Shown in pieces: positions 6,131 through 11,081 of a DNA stretch of 11,081 nt. Source of the stretch: Anaerolineae bacterium (GTDB lineage Bacteria > Chloroflexota > Anaerolineae > UBA1429); assembly GCA_007118555.1 (NCBI GenBank), contig SKRJ01000025.1, forward strand, positions 1 through 11,081, in the 5' to 3' direction. The first letter of the stretch is position 1. Each line of letters opens with the position of its first letter. The notes beneath the pieces are model-generated. The model did not search any database. It was given only the letters and a program-made list of their open reading frames with translations, and had not been told where the DNA came from. Position numbers and translations under genes: made by a program.

Positions 6131-8507
6131 GCGCTATGGCAGCCGTGTCTGGCGGCGTGTCAGCCCCACTCTAGTCCTACTCCTCGCCTTTGCGCTGCGC
6201 ATCTATCGCCTGGGTGACGCCAATCTCTGGTGGGACGAGGCGCTGGCCATCTGGGCCGTGCGCAAGGGGTTTGTGGGCGTCACCTACTGGACGGCGGCGG
6301 ATGTGCATCCCCCACTCTTTTTCTGGTCGCTCTGGGGCTGGGTCCAGGTGGCGGGCCAGTCCGAGTTCGGCATGCGTTTCATGTCCGTCATTATTGGCGT
6401 GCTGACGGTGGCCGTCGTCTATCGCCTGGGCCTGCTGGTAGGGGGGCATTACACCGGGCTGCTGGCCAGCTTGCTCACCGCGCTGAGCCGCTTTCACGTC
6501 TGGTGGTCGCAAGAGATGCGCATGTACATCCTGGCGGGCCTGCTGGGCGTGCTGTCCATGTACCTGTTTCTGCGTTGGCTGCGGACCCTGACGCGCGTGC
6601 CATCGCCGGGTTTGCGCGCCGAATCTCGCTGGTTGCTCCTGCTCGGGTATGTGCTCGCCACCCTGGGGTCGCTGTACACCATCTTTCTCATGGGCGCGTG
6701 GGTGCTGGTGCAGAACCTGGTGGTTCTGGTGGCATTGCTGTGGCCCCAGGGCTATCGGAAAAGACGGCTGCTTGTGCAATGGGTGGTGGCCCAACTGGCC
6801 CTATTGGCGGGGCTGGCGGTGTGGCTCTGGTTCTCGTGGGAACGCATGCCGACCTGGTCGGTGGCCGATCCGGTGGCGCCCAGGTTCATCCTGGAGCTCT
6901 ATGCGGTGCTGCTCACCACGGGGGTCTCGGTCCATATACGAGACTTTCGATGGGCCGTGATCCTTCCGGCCATCGTCACCCTGTGGGGGTTGGTGCTACT
7001 GGCGCGCCGCACGCGGCGGGGCCAGGCCGCCGTGCAAGAGACGATCCACTGGCTCACGTTGCTGATCGCCGTGGCAGTGCCGCCGGTCATTGTCTATCTC
7101 TCGACGCTTCCGCGGAGCCTCTTTTACACGCCGCATGTCGAGGCGCGTTACTTTATGCCCTTTGCGCCCGCTTTTTGGGTTCTCTTGAGTTGGGCGGTGG
7201 TCGCCATTGGAGCGCGGTTGCGTGTGGTGGGCCTGGCTCTGGCAGCCGCGTTGGTGGTAAGCTGGATCGTGGTGCTGCCCGGGCACTATGCCGATCGTTA
7301 CCTGCGCGACGAGCTGCAGAGCATGGTGCGCGCCATCGGAAGCCAGGCGGCCGAGGACGATGCCGTTTTGCTGGTGGCGGGCAGCCGCTATCCGGTGTTC
7401 CTGTACTATTACGAGCTCGTGCCTGCCGCAGATCCTCCTCCGATGCAGACCATCACCCGGGCAGAGATTCTGCTCACGCCAGACATGGTAGAGGACTGGA
7501 TGGAGCAGCATGCCGACGAGTATCAGCGCATCTGGTTGGCTGAGGTCGAGGCCCACCTGAGCGATCCCGACCGCATGGTGCGCCGGGCGTTAGAGGCCCG
7601 CTTTGAGCTGCTGCACCATGAGGAGTTTGCCCATAACGCGCTCTTTGTGTTTGCGCCCGAGGGCGTTGGGATGCCTCGCGTCGTGTCCGGATACACCCCC
7701 GAGCATAGCGATGTTCGCGGGGCGCTATTTGGGGCGCTCCGAGGGTGGGAGCTTCCGGTAGCCGCCTTTACGCCGGGTGACCAGATGCGGGTCGCTCTGT
7801 ACTGGGATCGATCGCCGCTGCGCCCTGTGATGCTCGAGTTGGTCAACGCCCAGGGTCAGATCGTGATGCGGCGGCGTGTGGCGCTCAATGCCACGCTGGT
7901 TCTCATCCGGGAGCGGGTGGATCTGCCCGTGCCGCCAACGCTGCCCGCAGGGCGCTACCAGTTGCGGCTTGTGCCCGAGGGGCAGCCACCCTTTGCGCTG
8001 ACCGATATACACATCGCCGATACGCTACCGGGTCCACCGGCCGATGGCCCCAAGGTGGGCATCGATCTTGTCTGGGGCGAGACGATCGTATTGAGGGGTC
8101 TCAGCCTGGAGGGCGATCGATTCGAGGTCGTGGATCTTGCTCCGGGAGAGACGCTGCTCGTCGATCTGTACTGGCAGGTGGAGAGGCCGCCGCAGACCGA
8201 TTATACCGTGTTCCTGCATCTGGTGGGCGAGGCGTTCAACCCGGCCACTGAGGGCCCCATCTGGGGCCAGCAGGACGCCCGGCCCTTGCAGAGCATGTGG
8301 CCCACAGAGACCTGGCGCACGGGGGAGGCCATGGTCGATCGACATGCCATCGCGCTGGATCCCGAGGCGCCGGAGGGAAGCTACTCTCTCGTGCTGGGGC
8401 TCTATGATACAGAGACGCTGGAGAGGCTGCCGATACAGGATCGCCTGGGGCAGGATCTGGGTGATTACCTGCAGCTGGACATGTTTATCCGGGTGAGGCC
8501 ACGCTAG
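6108..8507 (+). CDS. GT-C family membrane glycosyltransferase with two C-terminal beta-sandwich modules
   Basis: This encodes 799 residues. The first 400 or so hold about ten membrane helices, as in the PMT/ArnT-like (GT39/GT83-type) transferases that use polyprenyl-phosphate sugars outside the membrane. After the first helix comes 'NLWWDEA' with the acidic pair D43-E44, the usual place of the catalytic Asp, then 'DVHPPLFF' (65-72) and 'WWSQEMRMY' (about 131-139), both typical. The extracytoplasmic tail has two related beta modules, about 534-645 ('FTPGDQMRVALYW') and 655-799 ('LAPGETLLVDLYW', then 'YTVFLHLVGE' and 'GSYSLVLGLYD'). The start has AGGAG at 6095-6099, eight bases upstream, inside the previous gene. 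The 3' end overlaps the convergent HNH gene by 23 bases. Donor and acceptor cannot be read from the sequence; lipid, protein or surface polysaccharide glycosylation are all possible. Confidence 0.92.
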   Translation: MTWLPGLERYGSRVWRRVSPTLVLLLAFALRIYRLGDANLWWDEALAIWAVRKGFVGVTYWTAADVHPPLFFWSLWGWVQVAGQSEFGMRFMSVIIGVLTVAVVYRLGLLVGGHYTGLLASLLTALSRFHVWWSQEMRMYILAGLLGVLSMYLFLRWLRTLTRVPSPGLRAESRWLLLLGYVLATLGSLYTIFLMGAWVLVQNLVVLVALLWPQGYRKRRLLVQWVVAQLALLAGLAVWLWFSWERMPTWSVADPVAPRFILELYAVLLTTGVSVHIRDFRWAVILPAIVTLWGLVLLARRTRRGQAAVQETIHWLTLLIAVAVPPVIVYLSTLPRSLFYTPHVEARYFMPFAPAFWVLLSWAVVAIGARLRVVGLALAAALVVSWIVVLPGHYADRYLRDELQSMVRAIGSQAAEDDAVLLVAGSRYPVFLYYYELVPAADPPPMQTITRAEILLTPDMVEDWMEQHADEYQRIWLAEVEAHLSDPDRMVRRALEARFELLHHEEFAHNALFVFAPEGVGMPRVVSGYTPEHSDVRGALFGALRGWELPVAAFTPGDQMRVALYWDRSPLRPVMLELVNAQGQIVMRRRVALNATLVLIRERVDLPVPPTLPAGRYQLRLVPEGQPPFALTDIHIADTLPGPPADGPKVGIDLVWGETIVLRGLSLEGDRFEVVDLAPGETLLVDLYWQVERPPQTDYTVFLHLVGEAFNPATEGPIWGQQDARPLQSMWPTETWRTGEAMVDRHAIALDPEAPEGSYSLVLGLYDTETLERLPIQDRLGQDLGDYLQLDMFIRVRPR

Positions 8508-9036
8508 CCGAGGTCTGCTCGCTGATCTGTCCCATGTCGGGGATATACTTGCCCCATACTTCGTGGGCCGAGGCGTTGGCCAGGACGACAAAGGCCAGAA
8601 ACTGGGGGCGGGCCGGCTGCCGGGCCAGGGGCATGCGTGCCTCCTGCGGGGTCATGCCGCCCTTGCGCGAGTTGCAGGCGCGGCAGGCACAGGCCACATT
8701 GTCCCACGTGGTCTTGCCACCCCGCACCTTGGGCAGCACATGATCCATGGTGAGCTCCGAGCTGTTGCCCGTAAAGCCGCAATACTGGCAGGTGTAGTTG
8801 TCACGGGCCAACATGGCACGGCGTGTGAGCGGCACGAACATGCGCCGGGGCACCCGCACATAATACACCAGCCGGATCACCAGGGGGTAGGGCAGCGAGA
8901 GGTTGGACGCGCGGATCCGCTCCTCGGTGGCCTCGAGGAGCTCGGCCTTTTCCTTGAGCAGGAGCACGACGGCACGACGCACACTGACGACGCTCAACGG
9001 TTCGTAGGTAGCGTTCAATACCAGGACCGATGCCAT
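8485..9036 (-). CDS. HNH endonuclease family protein
   Basis: This encodes 183 residues. Residues 1-75 carry the widespread N-terminal region 'VLVLNATYEPLSVVSVRRAVVLLLKEKAELLE', followed by 'YPLVIRLVYYVRVP'. The HNH fold follows: zinc ligands C83-x2-C86 and C118-x2-C121, with D98-H99 ('TMDHVLPKVRGG'), N113 and N122 as the metal and catalytic positions, all present. This stand-alone family is common in Chloroflexota, actinobacteria, Deinococcus and cyanobacteria; it cuts DNA by homology, but its cellular role is unknown. The start at 9036 begins the conserved region; the frame is open further upstream, but that part overlaps the promoter. Its TAA lies within the last codons of the glycosyltransferase gene. 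The last 15 or so residues are not conserved-looking and may be tail drift. Confidence 0.93.
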   Translation of the reverse strand: MASVLVLNATYEPLSVVSVRRAVVLLLKEKAELLEATEERIRASNLSLPYPLVIRLVYYVRVPRRMFVPLTRRAMLARDNYTCQYCGFTGNSSELTMDHVLPKVRGGKTTWDNVACACRACNSRKGGMTPQEARMPLARQPARPQFLAFVVLANASAHEVWGKYIPDMGQISEQTSASVASPG

Positions 9037-9084
9037 GCCTTTTCCCTTTTTTCTCCGCGAAAATGATCTCGAAAAATCCCAAAT

Positions 9085-9113
9085 AGTGTAGCATCGGCGT
9101 TTCACTATGTCAA
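9085..9113 (-). promoter_or_regulatory. Promoter of the HNH gene, with a possible overlapping operator
   Basis: On the minus strand, TTGACA (9113-9108), a 17-bp spacer and TACACT (9090-9085) make a near-ideal promoter, with start near 9078 and a leader of about 42 nt. ATAGTG (9083-9088) and CACTAT (9103-9108) form a 6-bp inverted repeat with a 14-base gap that touches both hexamers, the position of a repressor site. Confidence 0.85.
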
Positions 9114-9212
9114 TCTCATGGCGCGATGGATTTCGTGCGCGCCCTCGTTCACCGCGTTCACCCCGTGGCATCGGTGACCCGCGCGATGCGATCGGCGTCG
9201 CGGGCCCATCCT

Positions 9213-9241
9213 TTGACACGCCATAACGCCCTCGCTATGAT
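9213..9241 (+). promoter_or_regulatory. Promoter of the radical-SAM gene, predicting a leaderless mRNA
   Basis: TTGACA (9213-9218), a 17-bp spacer and TATGAT (9236-9241) make a near-consensus promoter. Transcription starts about seven bases after the -10, which is 9248, the A of the ATG. No Shine-Dalgarno-like sequence precedes the ATG, in line with leaderless translation. Confidence 0.85.
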
Positions 9242-9247
9242 AGCGTC

Positions 9248-10558
9248 ATGTTGCATCCGAAAGCCCGCTCTGCGCCCCGCGCCCAGCCCCGCAGCCTGCT
9301 GATCAAGCCGGCATCGGGCGACTGTAACCTGCACTGCACCTACTGCTTTTACCACGATCGCCCCACGGACCCCTACAAACAGGCCGTGCGCCACCGCGGC
9401 GATCAGAATCGTCACGATTCCGATCGTCACGATCAGAATCGCATGCGCCATGACGTGCTCGAGAGCCTCATCCGCCAGATGATGCAACTCGATCGCCAGC
9501 AGGCCACCTTTGGCTGGCAGGGGGGCGAGCCCACCCTGTGCGGGCTGGATTTCTTTCAGGAGGCGGTCGAGCTGCAAAAGCGCCACGGCGCGCCCGGCCA
9601 GTCGGTGAGCAACGGCCTGCAGACCAACGGCCTGCTGCTGGACAAGGAGTGGGCGCGGTTCCTGCGGCAGTACAGCTTTTTGCTGGGGGTCAGCCTGGAC
9701 GGGCCCGCCGCCTATCACGACCTGTACCGCACCCATGTGCACGGCGCCGGCAGCCATGCCCGGGTGATGGAATCGCTGCGCCTGCTGGAGCGCGAGGGCG
9801 TCGAGTTCAACATCCTGAGTGTGGTCAACCGGGTGACGGGCGCCCACGGCGGCGAGATCTATGACTATTTGGTGGGTGAGGGGTTCGAGTACCTGCAGTT
9901 TATCCCCTGCGTCGAGGTGGATCCCGCCACCGGCAGCCTGGCCGATTTCGCCGTGACGCCCGAGCTGTACGGCGACTTTCTATGCGAGGTGTTCGACCGG
10001 TGGTACAACGGCGGCAACCCCCAGACCTCGGTGCGCGATTTCGATGCCATCCTCTCGGTCTACCTGGGGCAGGAGGCCCCCATGTGCTGCTACCAGCCCC
10101 AATGTGGCGGCTACCTGGTGGTGGAGCACAACGGGGATCTGTACCCGTGCGACTTTTTCGTGCAGGAGGACCTGCGCCTGGGCAACGTGCTGGAGACGCC
10201 CCTGGCCGAGGCCTTTGAGAGCGCCGGACTGTGGCAGTTTGCCGCGCAAAAGGCGGCGCCCCGTCGCGAGTGCGCCGTGTGCGCCTGGATGCCCCTGTGC
10301 CAGCAGGGCTGTTGGCGGTTCATCGGCGTCGAGGGCGCTCCGTACCACTATCTGTGCCGCGCCTACCAGCAGTTCTTTGCCCACAGCTATGAGGGGTTCA
10401 TGGCCCTGCGCGATAGGTTGTTGGGCCAGGCCCCCGGGCGCAAGCCCCCGGTGCCCGTCCTAGCCGTGGGGCGCAACGATCCCTGCCCCTGCGGCTCGGG
10501 CAAAAAGCTCAAGCAGTGCTGCGCCGCACGGCGTCCGGCCTGGCTGGTCAAGGGGTAG
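9248..10558 (+). CDS. SPASM radical-SAM protein of the anaerobic sulfatase maturase type, with C-terminal SEC-C motif
   Basis: This encodes 436 residues. Family members oxidise a Cys or Ser of sulfatases to formylglycine using S-adenosylmethionine and three Fe-S clusters. C26-x3-C30-x2-C33 binds the radical-SAM cluster, and 'GWQGGEPT' (89-96) contacts SAM. 'TNGLLLD' and 'GVSLDGP' are typical. SPASM cluster cysteines are C280/C281, C286, C301 and the 'CAVCAWMPLCQQGC' group; D302 in 'YPCDFF' matches the catalytic base position of these maturases. Residues 50-64 are a triple five-residue repeat inserted soon after the CxxxCxxC loop. The end (about 408-426, 'RNDPCPCGSGKKLKQCC') is a SEC-C zinc motif, also known from SecA, and not part of the usual maturase core. 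No sulfatase gene is in the window, so the substrate is open. The ATG is fixed by the promoter and the start of conserved sequence. Confidence 0.93.
   Translation: MLHPKARSAPRAQPRSLLIKPASGDCNLHCTYCFYHDRPTDPYKQAVRHRGDQNRHDSDRHDQNRMRHDVLESLIRQMMQLDRQQATFGWQGGEPTLCGLDFFQEAVELQKRHGAPGQSVSNGLQTNGLLLDKEWARFLRQYSFLLGVSLDGPAAYHDLYRTHVHGAGSHARVMESLRLLEREGVEFNILSVVNRVTGAHGGEIYDYLVGEGFEYLQFIPCVEVDPATGSLADFAVTPELYGDFLCEVFDRWYNGGNPQTSVRDFDAILSVYLGQEAPMCCYQPQCGGYLVVEHNGDLYPCDFFVQEDLRLGNVLETPLAEAFESAGLWQFAAQKAAPRRECAVCAWMPLCQQGCWRFIGVEGAPYHYLCRAYQQFFAHSYEGFMALRDRLLGQAPGRKPPVPVLAVGRNDPCPCGSGKKLKQCCAARRPAWLVKG
9395..9439 (+). repeat. Three 15-bp in-frame tandem repeats inside the radical-SAM gene
   Basis: The units at 9395-9409, 9410-9424 and 9425-9439 encode RGDQN, RHDSD and RHDQN (residues 50-64). 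The second and third share CGTCACGAT; the first and third share GATCAGAAT. The period is exactly five codons, so changes in copy number would keep the frame. The block lies in the loop between the cluster-binding cysteines and the next helix. Confidence 0.85.
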
Positions 10559-10573
10559 CGGGCGGGGTAGGAT
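10545..10573 (+). promoter_or_regulatory. Weak candidate promoter for the mrr gene
   Basis: TGGTCA (10545-10550) and TAGGAT (10568-10573), each 4 of 6 to consensus, are 17 bp apart. The -35 lies in the end of the radical-SAM gene. No terminator is seen in the 60-bp gap, so read-through from the radical-SAM gene is also possible. Confidence 0.3.
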
Positions 10574-10618
10574 AATCGCCAATATCGGCTGCTGACGACC
10601 AAGGCAAAGGAGATCGCC

Positions 10619-11081
10619 ATGCCGATTCCCGACTATCAGACTCTTATGCTCCCTGTCCTGGAATTCGCCGGTGACGGCCAGGAAAAGACCCTGCGTGAGA
10701 CTATCGATGCCATGGCCGATCGGTTTGACCTGACCCCAGAGGAGAGACGCGAGCTGCTGCCCAGCGGACTCCAAGCCATACTCGATAACCGCGTCGGCTG
10801 GGCGCGCACCTACCTCAAGAAAGCAGGTCTGCTTGCAAGCCCGCGCCGGGGGGCCGTTCGGATCACCGATCGTGGTAGAGAGGTTCTTGCCAGCAATCCT
10901 GACCGGATCGATGTCAAGTTTCTGAGCCAGTATCCCGAGTTTATCGAATTTCAGCGGCCCAAGAGCAAGCGACCGACACCGGACACGGGCAATGGAGCTG
11001 AGGAGCGAACGACCGAAGAGATCATGGAGCAGGCCTATCAGGAAGCACGCGAGAACCTTGCCACCGATCTGCTGGACACCA
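10619..11081 (+). CDS. mrr: Mrr-type restriction endonuclease, N-terminal part (cut by window end)
   Basis: Only the first 154 codons are present. ATG follows AGGAG (10608-10612) by six bases. The visible part matches the Mrr N-terminal domain, a winged-helix DNA-recognition region: 'IPDYQTLMLPVLEF' at the start, 'LTPEERRELLPSG' (about 39-51), 'NRVGWARTYLKKAGLL' (about 57-72), 'RGAVRITDRGREVL' and 'VKFLSQYPEFIEF'. A charged linker rich in K, R, E and T follows from about residue 107. The catalytic Mrr domain (D, ExK-type core) should lie beyond the window. Mrr enzymes are type IV restriction systems that cut methylated DNA; the target modification cannot be read from this part. It follows the radical-SAM gene by 60 bases on the same strand. 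Whether it is intact cannot be judged here. Confidence 0.88.
   Translation, partial: MPIPDYQTLMLPVLEFAGDGQEKTLRETIDAMADRFDLTPEERRELLPSGLQAILDNRVGWARTYLKKAGLLASPRRGAVRITDRGREVLASNPDRIDVKFLSQYPEFIEFQRPKSKRPTPDTGNGAEERTTEEIMEQAYQEARENLATDLLDT

Noticed and set aside
6230..7543. 437-codon plus-strand frame inside the glycosyltransferase
   Set aside because: It is Gly/Ala/Arg/His-rich and motif-free, while the main frame shows membrane helices and the DE motif.
9395..9439. Repeat cluster considered as a CRISPR fragment
   Set aside because: The repeats are contiguous, 15 bp, in coding frame and without spacers, so they are a coding minisatellite.
9158..9847. 229-codon minus-strand frame across the radical-SAM gene start
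   Set aside because: It would run through the promoter and is opposite a well-supported gene; its apparent TIGIV-type stretch is only the antisense of the 15-bp repeats.

Overview
The window looks like ordinary chromosome from a GC-rich bacterium, most likely a member of Chloroflexota. That placement is inference. The best clue is the glycosyltransferase at 6108-8507, whose tandem C-terminal beta-sandwich modules (LAPGE...LYW, VFLHLVGE, GSYSLVLGLYD) are typical of that phylum. The TL5/CTC-type L25 with a long acidic tail and the small HNH protein fit but are less specific. Promoters are of the sigma-70/sigma-A type (TTGACA, 16-18 bp, TATAAT-like), and ribosome binding sites are mostly good AGGAG-type sequences.

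Left part (1-2274): a nested set of inverted repeats and a weak promoter lead into an unnamed protein with a C-terminal HEPN-like domain (160-1167). Next come ribosomal protein L25 (1356-2033) with its own promoter, long leader and strong terminator, then tRNA-Val(CAC) with promoter and terminator.

Middle (2275-4370): a two-domain cell-wall-hydrolase-like protein (M23 peptidase joined to a TIM-barrel glycosidase-like domain, no signal peptide) lies between two tRNA genes. A two-way terminator at 4138-4167 separates it from tRNA-Leu(GAG), which is on the minus strand. tRNA-Leu and plsX fire from divergent promoters that use the same DNA as their -35 element.

Operon (4375-8507): plsX (phosphate acyltransferase, first step of phospholipid synthesis), a two-TM protein with a degenerate NERD-like domain, and a large GT-C membrane glycosyltransferase are packed with a 25-nt gap and then a 23-nt overlap. 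All three are predicted to act at or in the membrane, so the operon may concern envelope synthesis. A small HNH-endonuclease-family gene converges on its end with a 23-bp overlap.

Right part (8485-11081): the HNH gene (minus) and a SPASM radical-SAM protein of the anaerobic sulfatase maturase type (plus) diverge from a 211-bp region with two near-consensus promoters. The radical-SAM promoter is placed so that transcription should begin at or next to its ATG, predicting a leaderless mRNA. That protein carries an in-frame triple 15-bp repeat in its radical-SAM domain and a C-terminal SEC-C zinc motif. The window ends inside an Mrr-type restriction endonuclease gene. No stretch over 300 bases lacks a gene; the longest empty gaps are 9037-9247, 1168-1355 and 2275-2431. 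I see no insertion sequence, CRISPR array or integrase, and no clear evidence of a new multi-gene system. The most notable items are local: the repeat insert and leaderless start of the radical-SAM gene, the shared -35, the M23-glycosidase fusion and the HEPN protein with an unknown N-terminal half.
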